A stretch of DNA of 64,000 nucleotides from positions 62,001 to 126,000 of the forward strand of contig VNKQ01000003.1 of assembly GCA_016508695.1 (NCBI GenBank), read 5' to 3'. This DNA comes from Hyphodiscus hymeniophilus (taxonomy: Eukaryota > Ascomycota > Leotiomycetes > Helotiales > Hyphodiscaceae). How positions within the stretch are numbered: position 1 is the stretch's first letter; the number at the start of each line of letters is the position of its first letter. A program made the position numbers and the translations under genes. Under the pieces are notes generated by a model. It did not search any database. It saw nothing but the letters and a program-made list of their open reading frames with translations, and was not told the origin of the DNA. Shown in pieces: positions 46,185 through 56,935 of this stretch.

Positions 46185-48264
46185 GGTGTCCTGGGGAGCT
46201 TTACTTGAGAATGATTTTGACCGACCCGTGATGGACAGGTAGACTGTGAAAGTCGTCGTGACAAGTCAAGGAGAGAGGTATTGGAAGATTGCTCGGGGAA
46301 AATTCAGATAATAAGGTTAATGGACAGTGTAGTAAGTACTAGTAACGGATGGAAAATGGAATCATGGTCCACGGATCGGGCAAGACTCAAAAGTGGGCTA
46401 GCACCTCAACCTAATGCGGCAGGTAGATCCTCTATAGATACCCTCTTTCACTGGGCTAGTATACTTTCAATGCTGCTAAGACCTTTAAGCTCTGCATATA
46501 TACTCCGTGGCTTCAAAGTTTTATACATTGGATGATATACACGTGATCCTACTGGTACTGTCCGGAGTAGTACCTTAGGTACGCGAGCCAATCAGGGAGT
46601 TTTGTCGAATATGGAATGCTCTTTGGTCATACCTCGATACCTTTTTCTCCATAACAATATCACCGACATATTATAGAAATCAGGTGGGAGTAGTAGCGGA
46701 GCAGCTTACTGATTTGATTGAATCCGCTCACGAAGTCACGAGTAGATCTGCCTTCAAGCCAACTTCCGGTCCTTGTCGTGTATATTTGTACATGTTCTAT
46801 TTTTATCTATTAATTCAGCATTTATAGATATTACGATCGAATGGTCAAACGGGGCCTGCTTGCTTATGTTTTTTTGTTAAACCTACTTGGCCAGGTTGTA
46901 ATATTTCATACGGAGGATTGGAGGCTCCAGAGATTTCGTAAGCTTACATTGGCGTAGCTGATCAGGAAACAGCCAAAGCCAACGGGCATGCTAAAGGAAG
47001 ATAATAAACGACCAGAGGAATCTTGGATCCGTGAGTTTGATGAAACCATGAGTCATGAGAATTGTAGAGGGTTACATGCATGAACCACAAAGCACACAGT
47101 CCAAACATTTAAGAGCTTGGAAAATGGATTGTTTCGTCCGCCACGCTCTCGCAGGGTTTGTGCTCGTATGAGTGGCTGATGTGAGATGGAGGCGAAGGCC
47201 TCTGAGGCCTGTCAATAGCCTATGCCTTATGCTAACCTTGGAGAGACTAAATCGGCAATAGCATCTCCTGATTCCCTTTCGAAGGTCTATCACACAGAAT
47301 TCTGCGGGGAGTCGATCATTTACAAGACCGCATCTGTTGGTTTTGTCAGCCGACAGCCCCTTTCCATGCAGGTCCTTCTTTATGAGAACGGCACGCGCCG
47401 AGGAACAACGGGTTAAAGAGAGCCGACGTAAGGTAGTACCACCTTACGCACTTGCATGGTGCGGGGGAAATCGAGGAGATGGCGGGGAATAATGTACGCC
47501 CGAAGGTGTCAAATAATAAGACTAAAAAGCACAAGTAAACTCAGCAAATACCCTAGAAGGCTAGAAGTCCTAGAAGTGGCTTACAGTAGCTCTCTAGCTT
47601 GTTTCAACCGCGCCTGTTCCTGTTCCTTCACGAGTTCCACCCTTCCAAGATTTCCATCATCTCAACGATATTCTGGATCCGCATGGACGTTCCAGCTGGT
47701 CTGGGAGATGCAAGTGCTGAATCCTGAGATCCATTATTGCCGGCATGAAGGGATGATCCTACGTAGCGTAGTACCCCACTTGCGCTTTCCCATCTCCCAG
47801 ACTCCCTGCACTTTCCTTCCTATGGCTGGTGAGCTGCCAGCATGCTCCACCGAACGGCGAGCTGACATGTTGCAACGATGGAAGGAGAGCTTGCCATGTC
47901 GCCAGCAAGGATTCAGGGTCGACAAGACGAAGCTGCTCATCAGCCACTACTATCATCTGCTTAGGTGAGCCCAGTTTTCGTGGTGTCAGGTTGTCGCTGG
48001 GTAGTTGGTTCTACAAATAATGCTTGAGTACCTTCCAATTTTTTTCTCTGGTCTCTCCTTCCCTGCGTGTGATCAGAAGAATTTCATTTCGGGGTCATTT
48101 CCCAGGCAGATTCTGCAGCTCTGGGAATTTTCTTTAATCATCAGTAGCGGTTCAAAAGCCCCAAATATCGTCTTGGGGATTTATACACTCTTTTAACTAC
48201 TCCCAGTCCGCTCTGGCTATATGGAATGACAACGGCAATTCTTTAAAATATTCTTAGACTAATC
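46185..48264. other. divergent intergenic region
   Basis: 2.1 kb between the starts of the S33 hydrolase (-) and the glutaminase (+). It holds a CCAAT box (GAGCCAATCAGG, ~46585) and TCCGGAGTA at 46561. An interrupted inverted repeat, CGTAAGGT..ACCTTACG, lies at 47427-47448. A 170-codon frame at 47456-47968 has no domain-like features and is not called. TATA-like ATTTTTAAAG-type sequence precedes the glutaminase start. Confidence 0.45.
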
Positions 48265-50573
48265 ATGAAGTTCTCATTCTTTGGTGTTGTATGCGCTGCA
48301 GCCATCTCGATTGCCAGTGGACAGTCCGTATTCAATCCGGCTCGCCCTCCAGCGATCCCGCTGGCTGTCAAGTCCCCCTACATGAACACGTACCAATTTG
48401 CTGGGAGTGAGGGTGGCAATGGTGGATATCTTGCTGGGGAGTGGCAGTCATTCTGGTCGTGGGTTCAGAGCATGACTTTTCAAGATCCTCTATGGCTGAC
48501 ATCCGATTTAGAGGACAAACCACTGCCTGGACGGGAATGATCAGGGTAGATGGCACCAATTACCTCTGGATGGGAGCCCCAGCCAATGGGCCCGCTACCG
48601 CAACTCAAACTGCCTTCCAATATACTTCGACTAAAAGTATCTTTGCGTTCAGCGTTGATGGTAAGGTTGAGATGAACGTTACGTTCTTGTCGCCTCTCAC
48701 TCCCGACGACCAAAGGCGACAGTCTCTCGTCTTTTCCTATCTCGATGTGGTTGTACAGTCCCTGGATGGAGCTTCACATGATGTGCAGTTGTACACAGAT
48801 GTCTCAGCTGGCAAGTTATTGTGAGAACCATGTGATGTACAATTCAGCTAACAAGTGCGACAGAATGGGTTGCCGGAGACCATGGCTCTGTAGCACAGTG
48901 GGACTATGGAACCACCAGTGATGGTATCGCTTATCACAAAATCTACCGACAGACCCAACTTCTCTTCAGTGAAACAAATCAACAGGCTGACTGGGGTTAT
49001 TGGTACTGGTCGACCAAGAGTGGATCTGACCTCACCTATCAATCAGGCCAAGATGTTACTGTCCGTGGAGCTTTCATGAGCAACGGGACATTGCCAAATA
49101 CGAAAGATACGGATTTTCGACCGATTAATGATGCATTCCCAGTATTCGGATATTCAACCGACCTCGGCTCCATTGTCGATTCTGTCAGCACTCTCTTCAC
49201 ACTTGGTTTGACTCAAGAAGAAGCAATCCAATTCGATGGCGAGACAGGGATCGTCCCATTGGCTTCGCTTTGGACGAGCTACTTCTCCAATGAACTCGAT
49301 GCCGTGCGTGTATCTTCGTATGACTGGGAGATAATGACTGATCTTTGCAGGTATCGTTCTTCTACAATGACTTCAGCACCGCCACCAGTACCGCAAACAC
49401 ATTTGACAACAAAGTCTCAAGAGACTCCGTTGCAGCAGGAGGACAAGACTACCTCACCATCACTTCTCTCAGTGCACGCCAAGCTTTTGGGGCTCTCCAA
49501 CTGGCTGGTAATCTAACGAAACAATACCTGTTCCTGAAAGAGATCAGTTCGGATGGCAACATCCAAACAGTGGATGTGATTTTCCCATTCCACCCGATCC
49601 TACTGTACACGGAACCTTCACTCATGAAACTTCTTCTTGACCCGCTTTTCGAGAATCAAGAGTCTGGACAATATCCCAACATGTACAGCATGCACGATCT
49701 TGGTGCATCATATCCAAACGCAACCGGTCATCCAGATGGCAAGGATGAAGCCCAACCGTTGGAGGAGTGTGGCAACATGCTCATCATGACACTCGCCTAT
49801 GCGCAACGCTCAAATGACAACGCCTACCTTTCTGCTCATTACGACATTCTCAAGCAATGGACTGGCTACTTGATCGCCGAGGCCTTGATACCCGCTGACC
49901 AAATCTCGACAGACGATTTTGCAGGTTCCTTGGCCAACCAGACTAATCTGGCTCTTAAAGGTATCATCGGGATCGAAGCCATGGCTGTGATAGCCAACAT
50001 TACCGGCAATACAGCGGATGCAGCAAATTATACCAATATCGCCCACTCATACATCAACCAGTGGCAAGTTCTCGGCGTTGCTCAAGACGCCAACCCACCA
50101 CATACCACTCTGGGCTATGGCCTTAACGACACTCATGGCCTGCTCTATAATCTTTACGGCGACGCAGAACTGAACCTCGGATTGGTGCCGGAGAAGATAT
50201 ACGACATGCAAAGTGCCTTCTACGCCACCGTTAATGACGAGTTTGGCGTCCCACTTGATACGAGACACAACTACACGAAGAGTGATTGGGAGATGTTTAC
50301 AGCTGCAATAGCATCGAGTAGCACAAGGCAAATGTTCATCTCAGATTTGGCGAAGTTTATAGCGCAGACACCGACAAGTTCACCACTTACCGATTTGTAT
50401 AGTGCGCAGACTGCAGAGTATGTTTTCCTTCCCTGAGCAGGCAGTCCGAATGGGATGGTTGCTAATTATTTAAAAGCTGGCCTGGGGAAGGCGCAGGACA
50501 ATTCACTGCGAGACCAGTTGTCGGAGGACATTTTGCACTTTTGGCTCTGCCGAATGCTGCGTGGACCAAGTGA
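48265..50573 (+). CDS. gtaA: secreted glutaminase, GtaA family (DUF4965/DUF5127/DUF1793)
   Basis: Five exons, 48265-48458, 48512-48810, 48864-49303, 49351-50417 and 50477-50573, encode 698 aa. Residues 1-19 are a signal peptide. Family landmarks in order: PPAIPLAVKSPYMNTY, then GSEGGNGGYLAGEWQSFW joined across intron 1 to SGQTTAWTGMIRVDG. These are followed by YTSTKSIFAFSVDGKVEMNVTFLSP, GQYPNMYSMHDLGASYPNATGH, the acidic EECGNMLIM and DTRHNYTKSDWEMFTAAIAS. The end is VVGGHFALLALPNAAWTK. The Aspergillus GtaA-type enzyme hydrolyses extracellular L-glutamine to glutamate and ammonia. Intron 2 (48811-48863) has a GC donor (G|GCAAGT) rather than GT, with a good branch site GCTAACA; reading through it hits a stop at once. 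The gene appears intact. Confidence 0.9.
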
Positions 50574-51811
50574 GAGTGAAGCAGGATGTCGGCTATGAAC
50601 GATAACATAGGTTGGCGTTCATTGCTTTGGGAACGCATGGACTTCAGTGGGATGTAATTAGTGCAGTCGAGCCTCGCTACTTAGGCACTTGATCTCTCAT
50701 CGTTTCTCGTGATTCTGATTCGGTCTCGTTTGTTTGTGCTCTACCTGTCGTCCCAATAGGCGGACAACTCCAGCTGCGGCGTTTTGTCAACTAAGCGATT
50801 TCGTCCAAAGTATTTTGACAGTTGGTTAATGGGCTCGAACGCGATTAATAGACGCACAAGAAATTTCTTCGCCCGAGCAACATTACCTCTCGAGAGTGGA
50901 GGGACCCACTCTCTCTTCTGCCGCCCTGATTTAAGAGGCCGAAAAGGAATTGCGTGTTCTGAGACCGTTCAACAATAGTACAAGCTGCAGCCTCAATGAC
51001 CAGACCCTAGTCTTTAACTTACAAATTCAAAGGTCATTGTACCAAAGCACGAATGCGTCGATGATTCCGCGGGATAAGCGAGTTGTACATCCTCCCCCAA
51101 CAAAACGAAAACTTGCCTGCAACTTCGGGACCTCCCGAAAGCTACCCGAATGAATTCGTGCATGGGAGATTGTTATCCTTTAATGATATGTAAAATAGAT
51201 TGCGTTGCTACCGAGAGTTTGTGGAAACTCGTGTGCGAAAAGGATTGATTGTTACCAAGGTTGTCCGGCAGGATTGGAGGAGGTTCGCGCGGAGCGAGCC
51301 GCGTCTTTGGATCGTTTGAGCGAATGGGTAGCTCCTAATGAACGTGTTATTGAACAGCTTTTGAGATGGAAGCACCATTACTAGTCCGCTTTAGAATTCT
51401 TTCCCGAGTTTGTTCCACTCTTGCTAGTTCTGCGGTTTCTACCATGCTGGTGTTTTTCTTTGGAATTATGTTGCTTGGCTTCGAGCCTTTGACGTTGAAA
51501 AGCTCCGAGATGGGGGCGGGTTTATCTAGCAAAAGGGCTCCTTGTATTGTAAGGGTTTGAACAGGCGGATGAGTGCTCGATGTGTTTTGGAGTGATGTAT
51601 CTTGAAGTAACTGGACTGCCAATTAAATATTTGCATCGATATTCGTCCTGTCTTTGGATTTGAGACGTAATGCCTGTTTCCCGTGCCTCTGCAAGACAGC
51701 TGTTCATGCTCTGCAATACTGGAAAGAGCCTCCTCCACATATCAAACACCTGCCAATGGAGTAAAGTACTGAGCCGCATGGGTTGAGGCGGTTGGTAGCG
51801 GCGGGATGGGA
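50574..51811. other. intergenic region left of the transposon
   Basis: No gene recognised between the glutaminase and the left target-site copy of the transposon. Base composition is normal here, in contrast to the AT-rich element that follows. Confidence 0.5.
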
Positions 51812-51821
51812 GGGCCGAGCC

Positions 51822-51856
51822 ATGCTGGCCAGTAAGTCGGTCGGTCGGTCATCAGC
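51822..51856 (+). repeat. left terminal inverted repeat
   Basis: Begins ATGCTGGCCAGTAAGTCGG and continues with CGGT steps. It pairs with the right terminal repeat ending at 54991. Weaker shared pieces (TTAGCTTAT-like, AATTAGCTG) suggest the original repeat was longer. Confidence 0.65.
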
Positions 51857-54800
51857 TAATCGATCGATTCCAGCTAATTGACTGATTAATAGTAGTTCGA
51901 ACTAATAGCTTATTAGTCAAATAAGCCGGCGACTAATTAGCTGGAGTTATAAAGTACTAGAATCGTAGGGAACTTGTCTAACATTAAAAACAACTCAAAA
52001 CATATACAAATAGACTTTATATTAATGCTTATAATATACCCAAATATTCCGGGCACTTACTTAGCATTTAAAGGGCTAGAAAACGCGCTTAAATCTCCCA
52101 AATTTAATGTGCCCGTATACCCGATTCTTAGACCTCGTCGTCGCTCCTCAAATCTAACTCTATTGTGTTATTATAAAATCGAATATCGATCGCACTACGT
52201 CGTTACTAGTTCTTTAGTATTTAATAGTACGCAAGAGTCTTTCCTAAGAGGTAACTACTCTCTAGAGTTGTTATCTTTGCGTAAGAAGAGAATACTCTCT
52301 TACACTTAGAACTTATAGTAAGTATAGCTAGTAAATCGAGTGCTATCGCCGTTAACTCTAGCCACTAATCTTCTCTACTTTTCTAGTACTTGAGAGGTAT
52401 TGTATCGATAATAGGTTTGGCTAAGTATTCGCTAAGTTAATCTCTTCGCGCAAAGGTTCGATTTCGACGTAAATTCGACTAAATAAGAGCTATTTAATCG
52501 AAGAGCTCCTCGAGGTAGCTTTTTGGTTTAGGTTTAAGAGTAATTAATCGCGCGCGATTTATAGCTATTAGTAAGCCTTTATATATGTCTTTCTACTACT
52601 TCTTTAGCTTTGTTTTTAAGTCTCGTACAAATCGCGCGTTTGTACTTATCTAGTAAGTATTAAAGTATTACTATTTCTAACGTAGGTAAAGAACTACTAA
52701 GGCAATTTAGGCAATTAAAGCGTTTGTCTTCTTATAGAATTCTTAAGTCTTTATTTATGCGAGTGTTATTAACGATTAAATGCGAGGGGAATTAAAGAAT
52801 TCGTAGTTTGTAACGCAATCTTAAAGCTTCTCGAAATGTAATAATATCGTATCGAAGACAAGTAGGGTTTCTTATAGTATACTGTGACTTGGCTTCCTAT
52901 TATCTTCTTATAAGTCTGCGTTTCCTTTAAGTAATTTAGTAAGATAAAAGAGGATTTAAAGGTATTCCTAAATTAGTAAAAGGTCGTCTTAGTCGTCGTT
53001 TGTAAAGTTGTCTTATATAAAGGTTTTTATATCGAATTTATTGCGAGAAATCGAGAGGTCTATAGTATACTTATTAAGAGCCGCACAAAAGTTAAAGGCC
53101 CGCGAAATTATAATATATAAAGAGTTCTATTGTATATCGCCGTCGAGTAAGAGTTTCTACTTCTTACCTTGCGCAATACCTTTATTTAGCTTTGCCTAAA
53201 GTATATTAAAGAGATTAGAACGCTTTCTACTTGCTATAATATACGTAATAAGGTTATAAAGCTTTTTAAGGGCACCGCGTTAACGCTAGAGTTAACGTTT
53301 TCTACTTATGCCTACTTCTTTATAATCGTTCTTAAAGCTCTTAGAATCTTGGCTATATAGGTACTATTTAGTGATAAGATTAATAATATAGCCTATATAG
53401 CGTAAACGACGCTCTTTTAGGTCAAATCGAAGGGTTTTTAATAGTTTAAGAAGGGTTATATCGTTATTAAGTATATTATTAAGAACGAAAAAGCCTAAGT
53501 TCTCAGGCGTAATACTAAACCGCTATAGTACTAAGAGAATGACAATTGCCTATTCTATACTAGATTAGCCTAGGTATTAATTTATAATAGTAAATTAGGC
53601 ACCTTTTCCTGATTTCCTATGCTTAGGCAACTCTAGCATACTAATAAGCCGAGAAACTACTATCCCCGCATTATTAATAAAATAAATAACAATTCTAACT
53701 AACGATATTTTCTCATGTTTTAATCCCTAGCCGTTAAAAGAAATCGATATCTTTAACCTTAATTCCTTTAATTCTTTTATAATCGTAAGTTCGAAGTAAG
53801 AGTATAAGTCACTAATCCAACTAGCTATTAAAAAGTGGGATTGAGGTAATATACTTACTATTTGCAAATTTACTATTTTAAAGGCTCGTCGTAATTAAGG
53901 AGAAGAAGCTTTTCGTAGTCTTATATCGTCTATTATTACTTATTCAAGGAATGCGTTACGAAACTCGAGAAGACGGAAAGGTATAAAGTGATTATAGCTA
54001 CTAGTAGTAAAGCCAGAAGCCTATGTTATTAGTCTTTTAAGTCTCTTTCTCTAAGTATTACTACTTTCGTCTAGCTTATAAATAATTCGCAAATAATTTA
54101 TAGTGTTTTTAAGGGAGTTGGCGTTAAACATATAGTCGGTCGATCGAGAGAAGGAAGGGTTATAGTGACCTAGAATTCCATTAAATCTATAACTAATATT
54201 TTAAGGTATTAAAAGAAGTTTCTTATAGTGTTTGCAAAGCCAAATAAGTATATAACGGCCTTTTGTATTATTTTCAATTGCAAAACCAAGATACTAGACC
54301 TACTAAGTTCGTAGTCGCTTTAGTAGTCTTGCGATAATATACTACCGGGGTAAATTCGTAATAACTACCGCACAATCGTTATATAAAGGTTCTCCTTTTG
54401 AGTAGGGAAAGTACTTAGATAGTAAATCGATTCGCAAAGTTATTTCTAGGTTATAATTATTATTATATATAGGTTCTAGCCGTAGGCATTTGTCCTTTAT
54501 AGTCGGTATAACTACAAGTCGCGCACTACGTATTATATACACAAAGGGGTTAGTTAACAAAGTTTCTAAAGCTATAGCAAATATCTCTAATAATATAAAA
54601 TTAATTTCTAATAAAGTAAAGGCGCGAGAAGACATATTATTATTATTTAAAAGTAGGCGATCGAATTCTTAATTATTATAGCTAATAAGAATAAAAGATC
54701 CAAAGGGAAAGTAAGCCTTAATTCCTAGGCTTAAAACTAGTTTTTGGCTAATAATATCATTTTGCTAGTATTAACCGCCTAAAATCTACTTACAATTTCG

Positions 54801-54956
54801 ACAATTTCCCCCTTTCTCCTTCCTTATAACAATACCAAAATACTACTAATTACAACCTTAAGCTAATCGGCAAATATCAGCTAGGGGTCTCAGCTAATTA
54901 ACTAACCGATCAATATAATAATTCGAGCTAGCCGATAAGCTAAAGACGAGTATTCC

Positions 54957-54991
54957 AGCCGACTTCGGTCGGCCGACTTAATGGCCAGCTT
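54957..54991 (-). repeat. right terminal inverted repeat
   Basis: The reverse complement begins AAGCTGGCCATTAAGTCGG. Differences from the left repeat in the following CGG block are mostly C/T or A/G, as expected from RIP. Confidence 0.65.
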
Positions 54992-55193
54992 GGGCCGAGC
55001 CTTGACTTTGGCCAATCGGAAGCCAAAGCGGCTTAGTGCGGCTCTCAGACTAGTAGGTATATGAATCAAAACAACGTTTTTGGAGTTTAACAAATATACA
55101 AACTATAGTGAAGCTCTTATCATCTTCGGGATGTTAAGAGTTAAACCGGCTTCTGCCAATTCACTACGTGCTCCTCTGTTGGCTTTTCCCTGT

Positions 55194-55317
55194 TGGCTCA
55201 AGTTGTCTGAATCGCGGCGCGATCCCCACTAAAGGAATTATTGATATATTCATTCAGACAACTCAACTTAAAAGGTCGTGGGTTCAACTCCCTCGAGTGC
55301 GGAGGTTCGATCCCTCC
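55194..55317 (+). other. tRNA-like relic: A-box, hairpin and two T-arm-like elements
   Basis: TGGCTCAAGTTG at 55194-55205 resembles a tRNA A-box. Two T-arm look-alikes follow: GTGGG-TTCAACT-CCCTC (55278-55294, four of five pairs) and GGAGG-TTCGATC-CCTCC (55301-55317, all five pairs), both with B-box-like loops. Between the boxes, AGTTGTCTGAAT (55201-55212) and ATTCAGACAACT (55252-55263) form a perfect 12-bp stem with a 39-nt loop. No complete cloverleaf with a matching acceptor stem can be drawn. A decayed tRNA, a tRNA-derived SINE head or chance are all possible. Confidence 0.35.
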
Positions 55318-55324
55318 TGCATCT

Positions 55325-55735
55325 CAAAGACTACCTGTAAAGTCTGTGTGATTTTTTTTTGGTTTATTTTGGAAACCGGAATTGCCGAAGTCTTCGCTTC
55401 TATAGCATCGCAAAGGTTACCTGTAAAGTCTGTTTCTTTTCTTTGGCTATTTCTGTAAGCAGGAATTGCCGGAGTCTTCGTTTCCATGACATTGCAAAGG
55501 CTACCTGTACAGTCTGTTTTTGTTTTTTTGGGCCATTTTTGTTAATTCGAACTACCAAAGTCTTTACCTCTGTCACATTGCAAAGGCTATCTTGAGATTC
55601 TTTTCTTTCGGGGTCAGTTCGTAAACTGGGATTATCAAAGTCTTGACCTCTATGATATCGCAGTGGTTACCTGGAAAGTCTATTTTTTTTCGTGCCATTC
55701 TCGGAAAGTGGAATTACCGAAGTCTTGCTTTTCGT
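55325..55735 (+). repeat. five diverged tandem repeats of about 84 bp
   Basis: Units begin with CAAAGGCTACCTGTAAAGTCTG-like sequence at 55325, 55411, 55495, 55581 and 55661 (spacing 86, 84, 86 and 80). Each has a T-rich tract, then GGAATTGCCGAAGTCTT-like sequence and a CATCG/CATTG end. Copies are roughly 70-80% alike by eye. The array lies just upstream of the orphan gene at 55932. Confidence 0.85.
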
Positions 55736-55931
55736 GTTGCCGTCGCCAGCCGAAAGGCTTGGGAAGACTTCACTTTGACCTCGCAACACTTTACTTGGAA
55801 CGAAGCGAATCTACGCTAAGGGAGTCTTCACACATATATCTTCGATTCTTTTCTCTTTGCAACTTTACCAGAAACAACCAACATCAACCAACATCAACCA
55901 ACAATCTCACTTCCTTCTCCATCTCAACAAG

Positions 55932-56838
55932 ATGGATTGCCCGATGCCAGACTCGGTGCAGCAAGCCTTGAAGATCATCGACACCAAGGGTTGTAAGTTT
56001 TCCAGGTACAAGTGTGATTTTTACAACCTGGTAAACACGATTGGCTTCAACAGCTTTATCCAAGATACCGATGCCGCACATAAAAATGCCCAGCTTCCTC
56101 CCGTTGACCGTAACCAGATGGAGGCTGGCTGGTTCAACGAGCTGTTATTCAAGTCTAAGCAGTTCAATGTACAATTGGCAGATGTCGATGGTCTCGACCA
56201 GACAAAGCTGCGATTGAAGAAGAAGTGGTTTGCTCGCGGCTTGGAGCAGGTAAGCACTCCGAAGCTATGTGAATGACAGCTACGCTACTCACGCTGACCT
56301 CCATGAAGAGATTTTACTACATTATAGAAATGTACTGGACGGCAAAAGGAAAGGCAAATCCTGGTCTAGATGTCGCGGTAAGTCAAGTCCCGCGATCAAC
56401 TCTGTCACTGTACATAACTGATTGCCGCAGAAACGTAACGAGGGAGGAAACTCCATTGATAACCTCATGGGGTACGTCAATGCGGCCTGGCACAGAGCTG
56501 AAAAGGGCAGAAACCCTTGGACGAAGTTTGTTTTTCGACCCAACATGATGGATGAGGAGGATCTCTGGATTGTGAAGGAACTCTTCTACGATATGTATCC
56601 CGAGCACCTAGAATGGAGACAGGCCGAGGCGTACAAGGACCATGAGTACGTGAAGATGTTGGGTGCAGTGGAGAAGAGGCTTGCGAAGGTGAAGGTTGAG
56701 AATGACGAAACAATGGAAGCAGTGGAGGCTGGAATTGCGCAAATGGAGGTTGAGAATAAGGATGCCCTGGAGGTTGAGAACAAGGATGTTATGGACTTGG
56801 AGAATGAGGATGCTATGGATGTGGACAACCAGAATTAA
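55932..56838 (+). CDS. unrecognised protein with acidic repeat tail
   Basis: Exons 55932-56249, 56309-56377 and 56431-56838 encode 264 aa; both introns (59 and 53 nt) have good GTAAG donors and keep phase. I do not recognise the family. The first ~200 residues look globular, with regular Trp/Phe/Tyr (GWFNELLF, KKKWFARGLEQ, FYYIIEMYWTAKGK, NLMGYVNAAWHRA). The tail from about 215 is a degenerate acidic repeat of the form VENkDameVEN/dLENeDAMDVDN. No signal peptide or membrane segment is seen. The leader contains CAACCAACAT repeats (about 55876-55902), and the ~84-bp repeat array plus the dead transposon lie directly upstream. A lineage-restricted or transposon-associated origin is possible but unproven. 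Confidence 0.65.
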
Positions 56839-56935
56839 GAGTATGCAGAGTACTAACGTCGACGAACGTATGCTGTACTCAATCTCATGATTCCTGGAAA
56901 GAACTTTACATGCCCCACTTACAAGCTGGTGAATT

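Larger units (their letters stand above)
51812..55001. mobile_element. RIP-degraded DNA transposon, Mutator-like, with 10-bp target duplication
   Basis: The element spans 51822-54991 (3170 bp). It is flanked by exact direct repeats GGGCCGAGCC at 51812-51821 and 54992-55001. Its ends are inverted: ATGCTGGCCAGTAAGTCGG on the left against AAGCTGGCCATTAAGTCGG read inward on the right, 17 of 19 identical and similar for about another 10 bp. Target duplications of 9-11 bp are the mark of Mutator-like elements; fungal Hop elements are of this size. The interior is extremely AT-rich, full of TA steps and poor in CA/TG while keeping many CG steps, as expected from RIP. Every frame is broken by stops, so no transposase can be read and the coding strand is unknown. 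Confidence 0.7.

Noticed and set aside
47456..47968. 170-codon ATG-initiated frame in the promoter region of the glutaminase gene
   Set aside because: No domain, no signal peptide, irregular composition with many Cys/Arg/Ser as in random frames; no splice partner found.
51974..52309. Short open frames inside the AT-rich block (also 53008-53199, 54342-54635, 54490-54672)
   Set aside because: These are stop-poor accidents in RIP-mutated sequence; none can be linked into a transposase.
55301..55317. Genuine tRNA gene ending at this T-arm
   Set aside because: The T-arm is perfect, but no matching acceptor, D-arm and anticodon arm could be fitted on either strand.
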